64,000 bases of DNA, taken from positions 1,222,501 to 1,286,500 of the forward strand of contig NZ_CP078138.1 of the NCBI RefSeq assembly GCF_019212185.1, in the 5' to 3' direction. Source of the stretch: Pseudomonas fluorescens (lineage in GTDB: Bacteria; Pseudomonadota; Gammaproteobacteria; Pseudomonadales; Pseudomonadaceae). The position numbers were made by a program, and so were the translations under genes. Position 1 is the first letter of the stretch. Every line of letters starts with the position of its first letter. A model generated the notes under the pieces. It was given only the letters and a program-made list of their open reading frames with translations, did not search any database and had not been told where the DNA came from. Positions 8,587-19,225 of this stretch are shown here, one piece after another.

Positions 8587-10035
8587 TCATTGCCCGAGCT
8601 GGGCGGTACGTGGACCGGCGCCCGGGAATACGTTGCGTTTGCAGATTTTCGCTTCGACTTTCTGTGGCGCGGCGCCGGCTTCGGGACCCTGGACTTCGAC
8701 CGCCAGCAGGTTCTGCGAGGCCCAGTCTTCGTCGGTGCGCAACTCAAAGGCGAAACGACCGTCGGTGTCGGAGGTTTCCGGTTTGTCGATCTTGATGTCC
8801 TCGTGGCGCCCGTTCATGTACCAGAGGGTGGCTTGCAGGGTTTTCACCGACGGGTCGGCGAAGCGGATATCGATCTGATGACTGCTGTTGCGCAGGTCCA
8901 TGTTGCGGCTGTTGACCATCAACTCGTTCTTGCCCGGCTTGAGCGTCGAACTGCTGCTCATCAGCGCGTCCTTGCCTTCGCAGCCGTTGTCGAGCAGCGC
9001 CATCATTTGCCGGTAGATGGTTTCCTGGTCGAGGCGGTACAGCGGCGAGAATTCCCAGATGAGTATTTTCGGCGGGCTCTTCTGGAAGTCTTCACTGCCC
9101 AAGTACTGCAGCATCGAACCTTCGAAGCCACCGCCGGGGAAAGCGACGTTGAGAATGTCGGCGCCAATCGCCTCTTCGAGAAAGCCGGCGAAGTTGTAGT
9201 TCTTGCCGCTGTGGCTGGTGCCGACCAGGGTGATCTGCGGGTTGCCGGAATCGCCGAACAGGTCGCCGTCGGAGGCTTCGCCCTTGGGTTCGGTGGTGAA
9301 CTGGTCCATGTACTGAATCGCATAGCTGGTGCCGCAGAGTTGCCCGGCCATGTTGTGCAGGGTGCCGGTCTTGCCCATGCGTCCGGATTTTTTGGTCTCG
9401 AACTCACGCTTGGGGATGTCGGCGAATTGCGGCAGCTGGCGGACTTTCTCGGCAACGATTTTTGCCGTGCGTTGGGCGCCGTACGGGGTCCAGTGCTGAT
9501 CACCACGGAAGTAGAAATCGTGGGCGGGCAGGGTCTCGGGCAGCGACTCGTTGGTCAATGGCGAGAGGTCCGGCACCACGTATCCCATCTCGGCGAAACG
9601 CCCGAGCATGCCCTGGTAATTCTTCAACGCCTTGTCGTAGTCGAACGCGGCTTTTTCCTGCGGGTTGAGCTTGTTGCGATTCACCAGACCACGGGTTGGC
9701 TGATAGACCACCACCAGTTCCACGCCCTTGCTCTTGAACGCCTCGTGCAGTTGCTTGAGGCGGCGGTAGCCGGCGGGCGTGGTGTTGAACTCGGTGCGCA
9801 GATCCTCCTGGGTACGGAACAACCAGTCGCCCTGGGCTTGCACCAGGGTGGTGAAGTTCTGCTGGTAACGCGTGGTGTAATTCTTTGCGTCATGGGCTTC
9901 GGGGCACAGGTTGCAGCACGGCTCGGCGCTGAAGGTTGGCGCCGTGGCGGTGGCGGCACTGGCGGCGTCGCTGACGGTCAGCAGGGCGGCGGCGATGCCG
10001 GTCAGGCCGAGCAGTTTGATCAGGTGGGGCTTCAT
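8587..10035 (-). CDS. algX: Alginate O-acetyltransferase AlgX
   Basis: AlgX transfers acetyl to polymannuronate in the periplasm and joins the export complex with AlgK. The protein has a signal peptide (cut near ASA/ATATAP), an SGNH-like catalytic domain with Asp179-x-His181 (GDQHW) and Ser274 (GTSHS), and a C-terminal carbohydrate-binding module of about 120 residues. The start at 10035 is 9 bases from GAGG; an in-frame ATG at 10044 overlaps that site and is less likely. Length is 482, close to the 474 of P. aeruginosa. Confidence 0.96.
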   Translation of the reverse strand: MKPHLIKLLGLTGIAAALLTVSDAASAATATAPTFSAEPCCNLCPEAHDAKNYTTRYQQNFTTLVQAQGDWLFRTQEDLRTEFNTTPAGYRRLKQLHEAFKSKGVELVVVYQPTRGLVNRNKLNPQEKAAFDYDKALKNYQGMLGRFAEMGYVVPDLSPLTNESLPETLPAHDFYFRGDQHWTPYGAQRTAKIVAEKVRQLPQFADIPKREFETKKSGRMGKTGTLHNMAGQLCGTSYAIQYMDQFTTEPKGEASDGDLFGDSGNPQITLVGTSHSGKNYNFAGFLEEAIGADILNVAFPGGGFEGSMLQYLGSEDFQKSPPKILIWEFSPLYRLDQETIYRQMMALLDNGCEGKDALMSSSSTLKPGKNELMVNSRNMDLRNSSHQIDIRFADPSVKTLQATLWYMNGRHEDIKIDKPETSDTDGRFAFELRTDEDWASQNLLAVEVQGPEAGAAPQKVEAKICKRNVFPGAGPRTAQLGQ

Positions 10036-10046
10036 CAATGTCATCC

Positions 10047-11609
10047 TCAGTCGCGCATTTCGGTCTGGCGTTCGACGGGGTCGATCAGCACGGCTTTTTG
10101 CTGGCGCACCAGCAGGTCGAGGATTTCGTCCTGGCGTTCGCCGAGGATCCCCGAGAAGCTGATGCCACTGGATTTGGTCGGGGCGAGCATCGACACCCGA
10201 TACAGCTCGATACTCAACGGCGAGTCGATGGACATCGGCCCGCTGCCGTTGGCCGCCAGCTCACCGCCGACCACGATCAGCGAGACCTGGGCGTCGAACG
10301 GGTCGAGCTTGATGTCGCGGTCGGTGTCGGACAGGTCCTTGATGTGGCCGTAGAGGCCGGTCAGGCCGTTGGCCATGGCGATGTTTTCGTACAGGCGAAT
10401 GTTCACGCTATTACGAATGCGAATGCCATGGCGGCGGTTGCTGATGACCTTGTTGCCCCACAGCAGGTTGTCGGCACTCTCGTAGAGGGTGATGCCGTCG
10501 GTGTGGTTGCGGTAAATCTCGTTGTAGGCGACCAGGTTGTTGACGCTGTTGCGGTCGATCACCAACCCCGAGAGTTTGTTGTCGTAGCTGCGGTTGTTGA
10601 AGATGAAGCTGTCGTTGACCTCACGGGAAATGATGATGCCGTGCTTCTTCTTCGTGCCGTAGACGGTGTTGTCGGCGATGATCAGGCGATGAGAGCGGTC
10701 GTGGGGGTCGATGCCGTAGACGATGTTGTCTTTGTAGGTGTTGCCCTTGACCACGAAGTCGCTGGTTTCATAGCAGTAGAAGCCGTACCACATGTCGGAG
10801 AACTCCGAACCGATGATCCAGCCGGTCGGTTCCGGGCGCTTGAGGACCTTGGCCATGTTCGGCGTGTACTGGGAAATACTCACCCCGTAGGACTTACTGT
10901 TGGCGTAGCCGAAACTGGCCATCTTGCTGTTAACGATGTAGGTCTGGGTGCCGCCCCAGGCCAGCAGGAACGGGCGGAAGTCCTTGGGCGAGCGGAAGCT
11001 CGCCGGGCCGTTGTCCTTCTCACGCCAGCCGGTGATCTTGCTGTCACGCACGAACAGTTGGCCGTCGTTGACCAGGAACGAGCCGGCTTCCTCGGACAGG
11101 CGCAGTTCCTGGGTCTGCTTGTCGATCTCGAGAATGCCCTTGGCCCCGACCACGATCGGCAGACGCGCAAGGAACACCCCCGGCGACGTCTCGCTGAAGT
11201 ACTGCTTGGGCAGCTTCTTGCTCAGATCCTTGAGGTTCAGGTAACCGTCATCGATGAAGATCGCCTGGGGTATGCCGTGCTGACGGACCACCCATTCGGC
11301 CATCTTGTTGTCACCACCGATAAAGTCCTTCAGCGCGTCTTCCTGCATCATCCGCCGCACGCTGACCTTGCCGGCCTTGCTGCGGACGATCTTCGCCTCG
11401 GCCGCTTCGGCGGTGTAGCCGGACAGGTCGGGCAGCTTTGGCGGGGCCAATTCCAGCGGCCCGGTCGGCGCGCTGCTGACGGTATAGGTCTTGGCCTGCT
11501 GCAGCTCCTTGGCCATGGTCACCGGCTTGGCCGACTCGACGCTGGCGCAGGCGGCATGGGCGGCCAGCAACAGGGCGGCGGCCAGCAGGCTGATCGCGGG
11601 GTTGTTCAT
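10047..11609 (-). CDS. algG: Mannuronan C-5 epimerase AlgG
   Basis: AlgG turns internal D-mannuronate into L-guluronate in the polymer, in the periplasm. The mature protein is a right-handed beta-helix; repeated NxVxxNxxYxN-type rungs are visible from about residue 270 on, and the active-site motif DPHD is at 301-304. ATG at 11609 follows AAGGGAG and gives 520 residues with a signal peptide ending around ACA. An upstream ATG at 11636 overlaps the algE stop (TGATG) and would add 9 residues. A far longer open frame running into algE is a shadow. Confidence 0.96.
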   Translation of the reverse strand: MNNPAISLLAAALLLAAHAACASVESAKPVTMAKELQQAKTYTVSSAPTGPLELAPPKLPDLSGYTAEAAEAKIVRSKAGKVSVRRMMQEDALKDFIGGDNKMAEWVVRQHGIPQAIFIDDGYLNLKDLSKKLPKQYFSETSPGVFLARLPIVVGAKGILEIDKQTQELRLSEEAGSFLVNDGQLFVRDSKITGWREKDNGPASFRSPKDFRPFLLAWGGTQTYIVNSKMASFGYANSKSYGVSISQYTPNMAKVLKRPEPTGWIIGSEFSDMWYGFYCYETSDFVVKGNTYKDNIVYGIDPHDRSHRLIIADNTVYGTKKKHGIIISREVNDSFIFNNRSYDNKLSGLVIDRNSVNNLVAYNEIYRNHTDGITLYESADNLLWGNKVISNRRHGIRIRNSVNIRLYENIAMANGLTGLYGHIKDLSDTDRDIKLDPFDAQVSLIVVGGELAANGSGPMSIDSPLSIELYRVSMLAPTKSSGISFSGILGERQDEILDLLVRQQKAVLIDPVERQTEMRD

Positions 11610-11635
11610 CCGGGGCACTCCCTTGGCGGCTCGCA

Positions 11636-13123
11636 TCAGAAGCGCCAGATCACGTCGACGAATGCGCGGTGCATGTACGAGTCGACCTGGTTTCCGTAGG
11701 CATCGCCCGGCTTGAACACACCGCCGCGAAAGCGCACCAGCGCCGCCGGCTCGTCGATCGACTTGCTCAGGCTGGCCGGCAGCAGGCCTTGCTTGAAGTA
11801 CTTGGTGACCACCAGGTCGACTTCCTGGCCGAGGTCTTTGTTGCCGTCTTCCAGCGGCAAAGAAGTGCTGGAGAGTAGGGCGCCGGTGACGTCGTCGTAG
11901 TTGTTGTCGACGGCGTTGATGCCATTGCTGCCGACCGGCTTGTTGCCGTCGACGCGCCAGAATTTGTGGTAGACCAGGCTGGCGTCGTAGTCGTCCTGGA
12001 TCATCCACGAACCGAACAGGGTGGCGCTCTGCATGTTGTTCATTTCGCCACGGAAGGCCTCGCCGAAACGATGGACCCGGGCGCGGGTGCCAGTGTAGTT
12101 CGAGCGGTTACTTTGCAAGCCGTTCTGCTCGTAGTCGGCACTGGCGCGGGCATAGGCGGCGCCGACCTGCCACTTCGGATCGAGGCGCAAACGCACGCCG
12201 AGGTCGGTGGCCCAGCCGTCGACGTCGCCGCTGCGCTTGGCTTGCGCCGGCTGGCTGCCATCGGCGTTCAGCGGATTGACCGTGTCGCGGTCGCCGCTCA
12301 TGCCGGTGAGGCTGGCCCAGTAATTGACGGTGTTGGTGTTGCGCCAGTTGTAAGCGTCGCTGTTGGCCTCCAGGCCGACCCAGCTGAGGTCGCCGTTCTG
12401 TTTTTTATCGGTGGCTTCTGGCGCTTCGCCGGGCGTCGGGTAGTCGAGCTTGCCGTTGTCGTGGGTGTGGTGGGCGCGCAGGCCGACCCATTGCCCCGGA
12501 GTCCACTGGGTGGCGATGTCGCCGAAGATATGCAGGCGGTCCTTGTCTTGCGGCGATAGCTCGGTGAGGTCGGTGCGGTACTCGCTGAAGCGCTCGGCGA
12601 CCCCGACGTTGGCTTTCAGCAGGGTGGTGTCGAAGGTCCAGTTAAGGGCTTCAATGTTGGTGTCGCGCCATTGCCCGTCATCGTTGCGCAGGCGTTGGCG
12701 ACCGAGCTTGAGGATCTCGCCGGGGTAGGGCGTCAGGCCGCTGTAGCCCACCCAGAATTCGCGCATGGCCAGGTAGTTCTTCTTGCTCTTGCGGCCGTCG
12801 TCGTTGCTACTCTGGCTGCCTTCGGTGTCGGACTGCTGCAGGGTGTCGGTTTCGATGATGTCGGTGGAGGTCACGGCCTGACCCATGGCGTAGGCGCTCC
12901 AGTTGCCGCTTTCGCCGTACACCCACGGACGCAGGTCGAGGCCGACGCCGTTGACGTCGCCACCGCTGGCGGTGCCAAGGTCGCGGTCGTCTTCGGATTG
13001 GCCGGTGATCTTCACGTCGAGGCCGAAGTTCTTGGTCTCAGTCATCGCCGCCAATGTCGGGCACGACCACAGCAGGGCGAAGCTCAGGCCAATGCCGGCC
13101 TTCACAAAGGGATTCAACTTCAT
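11636..13123 (-). CDS. algE: Outer-membrane alginate export porin AlgE
   Basis: AlgE is an 18-stranded outer-membrane beta-barrel through which alginate leaves the cell. The 495-residue product has a signal peptide ending around LAA, alternating amphipathic strands throughout, and a C-terminal aromatic-rich strand ending in Phe (DVIWRF), the usual outer-membrane targeting signal. It is rich in Asp, Asn, Arg and Trp, fitting a polyuronate channel. Its ATG overlaps the algK stop by 4 bases. Confidence 0.97.
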   Translation of the reverse strand: MKLNPFVKAGIGLSFALLWSCPTLAAMTETKNFGLDVKITGQSEDDRDLGTASGGDVNGVGLDLRPWVYGESGNWSAYAMGQAVTSTDIIETDTLQQSDTEGSQSSNDDGRKSKKNYLAMREFWVGYSGLTPYPGEILKLGRQRLRNDDGQWRDTNIEALNWTFDTTLLKANVGVAERFSEYRTDLTELSPQDKDRLHIFGDIATQWTPGQWVGLRAHHTHDNGKLDYPTPGEAPEATDKKQNGDLSWVGLEANSDAYNWRNTNTVNYWASLTGMSGDRDTVNPLNADGSQPAQAKRSGDVDGWATDLGVRLRLDPKWQVGAAYARASADYEQNGLQSNRSNYTGTRARVHRFGEAFRGEMNNMQSATLFGSWMIQDDYDASLVYHKFWRVDGNKPVGSNGINAVDNNYDDVTGALLSSTSLPLEDGNKDLGQEVDLVVTKYFKQGLLPASLSKSIDEPAALVRFRGGVFKPGDAYGNQVDSYMHRAFVDVIWRF

Positions 13124-14619
13124 AGGGATTCCTCACCATCTTGTTCTTGCAGGGCCTGGGCGCTGATCGGGTTCTGGCTCACGGCGCCGCGCGTCGCCTG
13201 TTCCTGTTGCAGCAGGCGTTGCGCTTCGGCCAGTTGTGCTGGCGGCAGCTGGGCTTCGAGGGTCTGCGCCAGCTCGTTGGCCTGCGGGGTGTCCTGGGCC
13301 TTCGCCAGTTGGCTGAAGACATAAGCGTTAAGCGGGTTGGGCTTGGTGCCCTTGCCTTGGGAGAACAGCTGGGCGAGGGCGAAGTCGGCGCTGTTCTGGC
13401 CATTGCGTGCAGCGGTCAGCAGGTGGTCGACGGCTTTCTGTGAGTAGACCTGGCCGAGGTAACCACGGCGATAGATCTGACCCAGGTAGTAGTCGGCGGC
13501 AACTTCCTTGCCCACGGCTTTCTGCAAATGCGCCTCGGCGACCTTGGCGTCGGCCGGCACCCATTTGCCTTCGTAGTACAGCTTGCCCAGCAACAGCTCG
13601 GCCCGTGGCTGGTCGGCGGCGCGACCGTTCTCCAGGTACTTCATCAGGGTGTCGACGTCGCCCAGTTCGGGGAAGTCGTAGAGCAACTGAGCGAGGCTGA
13701 CCCAGGACGCCGGGTAGCCGGGGGCGATTTTTTCGAGCATGGCTTGTGCGGTTTTTTCATCCGGCTGGCCGAGGCTGGCATCGCCGAGCACCCGCGCCAC
13801 GCTGTCGACGCGTTGGGCCGAGACGGCGCCGCGACTGAAGCTGGCCTGCAACTGCTTGAGCAGCTCGGCCTGTTGTTCGGGTTGGGCACGTTTCTGGTAG
13901 ACCGTGGCCAATTCGACGTAGCAGATGTCGGTGCTGTTGAGGGCGGCCTTGCAAATCTTCTCGACGTCGTCCAGGTGCTGGTCGTAAGTGCCCTGGGTGC
14001 GATACAGCAGCACCTGGGCCAGGCCGGCCTCCGGATAACCGGCGCTGCGCCATTGGCTGATCTGCTGCTGGGCGTTGATGTTGGGGAAACTCTGCGGGTA
14101 TTGCAGGTAGAGCATCGCCAGCGGGATCAGGGTGTTGCCTTCACCACTGGCAGAGGCTTTTTTCAGCAGGCTTTCGGCCTCGTGGCGCTCGGCTTCGCTG
14201 GCACCCGGCTTGGCCACCAGCAGGCGACCAAGGCGCGCCTGGGCCCGCGGTGAAACGCTGGCGGCGGCGCGGTAAGTGGCCTCGGCCTTTTGCATCTGCG
14301 CCGGGTCGCGGCTGTCGACCTGGATATCAGCCAGACCGACCTGGGCTTCGCTGTAGCCGAGGTCCGCCAGTTGCTGATAGTTCGCCGCCGCAGTCGTGGT
14401 GTCGCCGCGCTTCAGTGCTTCATTGGCCAGGCGTTGATCAGGCAGGCCGGCGCAACCGGCAAGACTCACCGCCAAAGCCAGCCCACACACATAATGACCC
14501 CTGTAGGAGCGAGCCTGCTCGCGATGCGATGAGTCAGACACACCGCATGGACTCAATCGCTGGCAAGCCAGCTCCCACAGGGTCCGTCGTGTATTGAGGA
14601 GTGGAGTAGTCACAGGCAT
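13120..14619 (-). CDS. algK: Alginate export scaffold lipoprotein AlgK, with a REP pair in the 5' coding region
   Basis: AlgK is an outer-membrane lipoprotein built of TPR/Sel1-like helical repeats; it helps place AlgE and contacts AlgX. From [14 protein letters not shown] onward the protein matches the family well, with repeats to the C-terminus. The lipobox is LAGC with Cys56. The odd part is the N-terminus: the frame from the ATG at 14619 gives 43 residues before a short hydrophobic stretch, and residues about 14-41 are translated from a REP palindrome at 14496-14584. A lipoprotein signal this long is unusual. Alternatives are GTG at 14613, better spaced from GAGG, or GTG at 14490, which follows AGGGG but lacks a charged n-region. 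The mature protein appears intact. Confidence 0.93.
   Translation of the reverse strand: MPVTTPLLNTRRTLWELACQRLSPCGVSDSSHREQARSYRGHYVCGLALAVSLAGCAGLPDQRLANEALKRGDTTTAAANYQQLADLGYSEAQVGLADIQVDSRDPAQMQKAEATYRAAASVSPRAQARLGRLLVAKPGASEAERHEAESLLKKASASGEGNTLIPLAMLYLQYPQSFPNINAQQQISQWRSAGYPEAGLAQVLLYRTQGTYDQHLDDVEKICKAALNSTDICYVELATVYQKRAQPEQQAELLKQLQASFSRGAVSAQRVDSVARVLGDASLGQPDEKTAQAMLEKIAPGYPASWVSLAQLLYDFPELGDVDTLMKYLENGRAADQPRAELLLGKLYYEGKWVPADAKVAEAHLQKAVGKEVAADYYLGQIYRRGYLGQVYSQKAVDHLLTAARNGQNSADFALAQLFSQGKGTKPNPLNAYVFSQLAKAQDTPQANELAQTLEAQLPPAQLAEAQRLLQQEQATRGAVSQNPISAQALQEQDGEESL
14496..14584. repeat. REP pair inside the algK 5' coding region
   Basis: GACCCCTGTAGGAGCGAGC at the left pairs with GCTCCCACAGGGTC at the right; the pairing extends 5 bases (GACCC / GGGTC) beyond the usual REP ends. 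The element lies between the only well-placed upstream start codons of algK and its lipobox, and keeps the reading frame open on the algK strand. Confidence 0.9.
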
Positions 14620-14628
14620 TTCCTCGAC

Positions 14629-15798
14629 TTAAAGACCATTGGCCATGGCTTTGTCGATCAGCCAGCTCAGGTTCGGGCCACGATCGCTGTTCACTTCCAC
14701 CGGACGCCCGGCGAGAGCGCTGTCGAGGGCTTCGTCCGGTTTAATCTGCACGCGAATGTCGGAGGACAGGTCGGCGCTGTTGAGGCTGGTACTGCTGACG
14801 ATCTTGCCGCTGCGCACACTGTCGTCGCCGGCCACCTGGAAGCTCACGGCAGTGCCGGGACGGACGTCGGCGAACTGGCGATAGGAGAAGCGCGCCTCGA
14901 CATTGGCCTCGCTGTTGCGCGGCACCAGTTGGAAGATCACGTCGCCCTTGCTGGCGTACTGACCGTCGGCAACCATCTGCTGCGCCACGATGCAGTCGCA
15001 AGGCGAGGTGAGGGTGCCGGTCATTTGTTTGCCAAACAGTTCTTCGACCTTGGCTGGCTGCAACTGGTCTTCGTCCAGATGACCCTTAAGCACGTCGAGC
15101 ATGCTGGTGCTGAAGGTCGCCAGCGGCGCGCCCTTGGCGGCCACGCCGTCGGTCTGGATCAGGCTTTGCACAGTGCCGTCGCGGGGCATGGTGACGTTCA
15201 TTCCCGGCACGCTGACCAGACCGGCCTGGGCGTGGCTGACGAAGTACATGCCGTACACCGATTTGAGAATGAAGCCGAACGCAGCCAGGCCGACGATGAA
15301 AATGCCGGCGCTGAAGGTCACCGCACGCAGACGGCCGAAAGCGGTCATGCCGGTGCCGCCGTCCTTGTTCTTGCGCGCCTTGGTGAAGTTGTCCCGTTGC
15401 AGGGTCGCCAGCACGTCACCCATGGTCACGATGTCGCCGGACAGGTGCGAGGTGATCAGGTGGCGCAGGGTGGAAATGTCCTGCGGTTCGAGGTTCTGGA
15501 ATTGGCAGCCGACACGGCCGGTTTGCTGGTCCCAGGAGCGCACCATCAACTCGACGTCCATGGCCAGGCCGAGGTTGTCGATGAGGAACTGCAACCGGCC
15601 CTTTTTCACTTCGCCGACCTTGAATGGGATCTGCCCGCCATTGAAGCTCAGGCCACCCGCCGACAGGTCGATCAGGCGCGCCTCGACGGGCGTGCGGTCC
15701 GGACCGAAGAAACGCAGCTTGGCCGGGATCTTGACCCGGGCGTGTTGGCGTTGGGCTTCGGATTCATGCACTACGTTGACATTCACGGCGGTATTCAT
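14629..15798 (-). CDS. alg44: Alginate polymerase co-activator Alg44 (PilZ domain)
   Basis: Alg44 binds cyclic di-GMP and switches on polymerisation by Alg8. The start at 15798 gives 389 residues, the exact length of the P. aeruginosa protein. The PilZ motifs are R17xxxR21 (RQHAR) and D44xSxxG49 (DLSAGG). A single membrane segment at about 161-179 is followed by a periplasmic part resembling a membrane-fusion (HlyD-like) adaptor, which could link to AlgK/AlgX/AlgE. Only 9 bases separate it from algK. Confidence 0.97.
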   Translation of the reverse strand: MNTAVNVNVVHESEAQRQHARVKIPAKLRFFGPDRTPVEARLIDLSAGGLSFNGGQIPFKVGEVKKGRLQFLIDNLGLAMDVELMVRSWDQQTGRVGCQFQNLEPQDISTLRHLITSHLSGDIVTMGDVLATLQRDNFTKARKNKDGGTGMTAFGRLRAVTFSAGIFIVGLAAFGFILKSVYGMYFVSHAQAGLVSVPGMNVTMPRDGTVQSLIQTDGVAAKGAPLATFSTSMLDVLKGHLDEDQLQPAKVEELFGKQMTGTLTSPCDCIVAQQMVADGQYASKGDVIFQLVPRNSEANVEARFSYRQFADVRPGTAVSFQVAGDDSVRSGKIVSSTSLNSADLSSDIRVQIKPDEALDSALAGRPVEVNSDRGPNLSWLIDKAMANGL

Positions 15799-15834
15799 AG
15801 GGGGCGATTTCCTAGTTAATTCAGGCAAGGTGGG

Positions 15835-17316
15835 TCAGACCATCAGCAGCAGTGCGGCGACAAAAATGCTGCCGGCGGAGAAGGTCATGGTCCGAGACGA
15901 CCAGGTGTTGAACCAACGTTGAAAGCTGGCGAGATCACGGGACAGAGCAGTGGGTTGGCGCGTCCAGGACTGTTGGTCGAGGCGGAAGAACACGTAGATC
16001 TTCACCAGCGCGCCAACGATCTGGTTGTAATAGAGGATGGCCGGGTAGGCCGGGCCGATCCGGTGCCCGGAGCACGACAGCAATAGGGTCAGGATCAGCC
16101 GAGTGATGCCGATCCACAGCAGATAGACCAGGATGAACGCGGTGCCGTACTTGAAGCTGGCGATGATTGCCACGGTCAGGCCCAGCAGCGACGTCCACAT
16201 CGACACGCGTTGGTCGAACAGCACCACCGAGGTGAACAGGCCCAGGCGCTTGATCCCCAGGCCGAGGGCGCGGGAGTTCTGCCGCAGGTTGTTGCCGTAC
16301 CAGCGGAACATCAGTTTGCGACTGGCCTTGATAAAGCTCTTTTCCGGCGGGTGCTCCACCGTGTTGATCGCCGCATCCGGCACGTAGAAGGTGTCGTAGC
16401 CCAGGCGCATCAGGCTGAACCAGCTGGACTTGTCGTCGCCGGTGAGAAACTTGAAGCGGCCCAGGCGCCAGTGCTGCAGCGAGTCGCTTTCCACGTCGGC
16501 GATGAACTCCGGGTTGGTCACCACGCTGGCGCGGAATACCGACATGCGCCCGGTCATGGTCAGCACGCGCTTGGACAGGGCCATCGAGCACATGTTGATG
16601 TGGCGCTGGGCGAAGCGCAGCTTGTGCCACTCGCTCATGATGTAGCCGCCACGCACTTCGCAGAATTCGTTGGTGGTCAGGCCGCCGACGTTGTCGAACA
16701 GCTGGAACCAGGGCACGGTCTTGCGCACCACGCCTTCGGCGAGCACGGTGTCGCCATCGATCACGGCGACCACGGCGCGGTCGTCCGGCAGATGGCGGGA
16801 GATGGCGCGGAAGCCGAAGGCCAGGCCATCACGCTTGCCGGTGCCGGGGATGCGCACGAAATCCAGTTTGACGTGGTTCGGCGGATTCATTTTTGCCCAC
16901 AGGCTTTTCACCAGCAGCTCATCGGACATTTCCACGATCGAGCACACCACTGTGGTCGGGAAGCCACATTCGATGGCTTCGCGGATCACCGAGCAATAGA
17001 CCTGGGCGGTGGTCAGCGCGTCGATGCGAAAGCTGGTGACCATCAGGAACACATGGGACGGGTCAGCCGCCTTGCCCAGTTTGCGCACCTTGCGCCGCAG
17101 GTGCGGGTAGACCACGTAGAGAAACAGCATGCCGCGCAGGAAGTGCGTGGCACCCATCGAGTAGCGCCAGATGCCCACGGCGCCAATCAGGAAAATAAAG
17201 TCCTTCGACTCGGAGTCGAAGGTGGACGCGGGCAACGCCAGGGCGAGGCCCATCAGTAAACATAAAAACAGCAGCCAACCGGCGGCCTGGAGTAGGCCGT
17301 GCTTTAGCCTGTGCAT
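15835..17316 (-). CDS. alg8: Alginate polymerase glycosyltransferase Alg8
   Basis: Alg8 is a GT2 inner-membrane synthase that polymerises GDP-mannuronate. The N-terminus has two membrane helices, then a cytoplasmic catalytic domain with IDGDTVL (DxD at about 187-189) and the later GDDKSSW element, and further membrane helices at the C-terminus. The ATG at 17316 gives 493 residues, close to the family's 494; an in-frame ATG at 17325 adds 3 residues. The gap of 174 bases to algD carries a REP pair, and 36 bases separate it from alg44. Confidence 0.96.
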   Translation of the reverse strand: MHRLKHGLLQAAGWLLFLCLLMGLALALPASTFDSESKDFIFLIGAVGIWRYSMGATHFLRGMLFLYVVYPHLRRKVRKLGKAADPSHVFLMVTSFRIDALTTAQVYCSVIREAIECGFPTTVVCSIVEMSDELLVKSLWAKMNPPNHVKLDFVRIPGTGKRDGLAFGFRAISRHLPDDRAVVAVIDGDTVLAEGVVRKTVPWFQLFDNVGGLTTNEFCEVRGGYIMSEWHKLRFAQRHINMCSMALSKRVLTMTGRMSVFRASVVTNPEFIADVESDSLQHWRLGRFKFLTGDDKSSWFSLMRLGYDTFYVPDAAINTVEHPPEKSFIKASRKLMFRWYGNNLRQNSRALGLGIKRLGLFTSVVLFDQRVSMWTSLLGLTVAIIASFKYGTAFILVYLLWIGITRLILTLLLSCSGHRIGPAYPAILYYNQIVGALVKIYVFFRLDQQSWTRQPTALSRDLASFQRWFNTWSSRTMTFSAGSIFVAALLLMV

Positions 17317-17404
17317 AATCTGCATCCGTCTCGATCTCGGGCGCGCCGGCGGGGCCGCCCGATGGGGTTAAGGCTGGCGAACGACGCCGGTGTGGCGTGC
17401 GACG

Positions 17405-17452
17405 CCATCGCGAGCAAGCAGGGCCCTGTGGGGGCGAGCCTGCTCGCGATCA
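17405..17452. repeat. Compact REP-like inverted repeat between algD and alg8
   Basis: ATCGCGAGCA and TGCTCGCGAT flank a central GGGCCC-containing loop, with GGGGGCGAGCCTGCTCGCGAT as the fuller arm. It sits in the algD-alg8 gap, so nearly all polymer-synthesis mRNA carries it. It is shorter than the other REP pairs and may be a decayed or single unit. Confidence 0.75.
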
Positions 17453-17490
17453 ACCGCGAAGTGGTTGCGGTGTGTCCCGGATCTGCCGCC

Positions 17491-18807
17491 TTACCAGCAA
17501 ATCCCTTCCGTGCGCGCAGCCGGGTTGGTGGCCTTGGCCATGAAGCCGACCAGGTCGATCACCTGTTTGCCGTGAGGGACGGTGTGCGCCAGGCTGCGGA
17601 ACTTCTCGTCGCGGTTGCCGAGGATGATCACGTCAGAGTTGTTGATCACTTCGTCGAAGTCCGAGTTGAGCAAGGACGAAACGTGGGGGATCTTCGACTC
17701 GATGTAGTCCTTGTTGGCGCCATGCACCCGGGCGTACTCGACGTTGCTGTCGTAGATGCTCAGGTCGAAGCCTTTGCCGATGAGCATTTCCGCGAGGTCA
17801 ACCAGCGGACTTTCGCGCAGGTCGTCGGTGCCGGCCTTGAAGCTCAGGCCGAGCAGGGCGACCTTGCGCTTGTCATGGCTGGAGACTATGTCGAAAGCGT
17901 TCTGCACCTGCGACTCGTTGCTGCGCATCAGCGAGTTGAGCAGCGGCGCCTCGACGTCCAGGGAACCGGCGCGGTAGGTCAGGGCGCGTACGTCTTTCGG
18001 CAGGCAGGAACCGCCAAAGGCGAAGCCGGGGCGCATGTAGTACTGGGAGAGGTTGAGGGTCTTGTCCTGGCAGACCACGTCCATCACTTCACGGCCATCG
18101 ACCCCGACGGCCTTGGCGATGTTGCCGATCTCGTTGGCGAAGGTCACTTTGGTGGCATGCCAGACGTTGCAGGTGTACTTGATCATTTCGGCAACGGCGA
18201 TGTCCTTGCGGATGATCGGTGCGTCGAGTTCTTCGTACAGCGATTGCAGGACGTCACCCGAGGCCTTGTCGAATTCGCCGATAACGGTCATCGGTGGCTG
18301 GTCGTAGTCGGCGATGGCGGTACTTTCGCGCAGGAACTCCGGGTTCACCGCCACGCCGAAATCGACGCCGGCTTTCTTGCCCGAGCAGTCCTCGAGAATC
18401 GGGATTACCACGTTGGCCACAGTGCCCGGCAGCACGGTGCTGCGTACGACGATGGTGTGGCGGGTGGTCTTGTCGCGCAGCACGAAGCCGATTTCGCGGC
18501 ATACCGCTTCGATGTAGTTGAGTTCCAGGTCGCCGTTTTTCTTGCTCGGCGTGCCGACGCAGATCATCGACAGGTCGGTATCGCGGATCGCTTCGGCGAA
18601 GTTGGTGGTACCGCGCAGGCGCCCGGTCTCGATGCCCTGGGCGAGCAACTCGCCCAGGCCCGGCTCGACGATCGGCGAACGCCCGGCATTGATCATGTCG
18701 ATCTTGTCCTTGGCCACATCGACACCCACAACGTCATGACCGCGGGCCGACAGGCAACCGGCACAGACTGCGCCGACATAACCCAAACCAAATATGCTGA
18801 TGCGCAT
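17491..18807 (-). CDS. algD: GDP-mannose 6-dehydrogenase AlgD
   Basis: AlgD oxidises GDP-mannose to GDP-mannuronic acid with two NAD+, the committed step to alginate. The N-terminal Rossmann motif is GLGYVG at 7-12; the catalytic Cys268 lies in FGGSCLPKD. The 438 residues fit the family (436 in P. aeruginosa). The start at 18807 follows AGAGGTAA; a GTG/ATG 8 codons upstream is less likely. As the first gene of the operon, its upstream region should carry the AlgU, AlgR and AmrZ control known from P. aeruginosa. Confidence 0.98.
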   Translation of the reverse strand: MRISIFGLGYVGAVCAGCLSARGHDVVGVDVAKDKIDMINAGRSPIVEPGLGELLAQGIETGRLRGTTNFAEAIRDTDLSMICVGTPSKKNGDLELNYIEAVCREIGFVLRDKTTRHTIVVRSTVLPGTVANVVIPILEDCSGKKAGVDFGVAVNPEFLRESTAIADYDQPPMTVIGEFDKASGDVLQSLYEELDAPIIRKDIAVAEMIKYTCNVWHATKVTFANEIGNIAKAVGVDGREVMDVVCQDKTLNLSQYYMRPGFAFGGSCLPKDVRALTYRAGSLDVEAPLLNSLMRSNESQVQNAFDIVSSHDKRKVALLGLSFKAGTDDLRESPLVDLAEMLIGKGFDLSIYDSNVEYARVHGANKDYIESKIPHVSSLLNSDFDEVINNSDVIILGNRDEKFRSLAHTVPHGKQVIDLVGFMAKATNPAARTEGICW

Positions 18808-18968
18808 CGCAATTACCTCTGTGTTTATCACGCCATTAAATGGCCGAAGTTAATGAAGTTCATGGGGCGAACTGCACTCGCAACTTTCCCGCAGGCGCAA
18901 AACTACCCGTAGTGGCATGTTCAATTGCGAGTGGCTAAATAAGTGCACTCAAGTTGTGCGTAACTATG

Positions 18969-18978
18969 ACCGTTTGTC
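18969..18978 (+). promoter_or_regulatory. AlgR-like box in the algD leader
   Basis: ACCGTTTGTC differs by one base from ACCGTTCGTC, the core of the AlgR sites known at P. aeruginosa algD. It is about 160 bases upstream of the algD ATG, on the strand opposite to the gene. A weaker match (ACCGTTTGGC) lies at 19336-19345. A 9 of 10 match in 700 bases is suggestive only. Confidence 0.35.
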
Positions 18979-19225
18979 CCGGCCCGCCCTGATAGGCAGC
19001 CAAACCCCCGCTGAGGAGGCTGTGGTGCAGGCGCCTGGTGCTCGTGTGAGCACGGTTCGGGGGGCGAGACGCCGGTCTTATGGGGGAGCGCGAAGTGAAG
19101 GAATGTTCCGCCATTCGCTGTTATCCCCAAGCACTGCTGCCCATGATCAAGTTCAATGTGACAACTTGGTTATAGGGCGGTTGCTTTTCGTAAGTCATCT
19201 CCTACGTATTCGTGAAGAATCGTTA

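Noticed and set aside
18840..18861. GAACTT at 18861-18856 (minus strand), a perfect AlgU -35 element close to algD
   Set aside because: No TCnnA element occurs 16-17 bases downstream (TAATG is found instead), and the leader would be far shorter than in known algD genes.
19133..19154. Second GAACTT at 19154-19149 (minus strand)
   Set aside because: The bases at the required spacing read CTTGG, not a -10 element.
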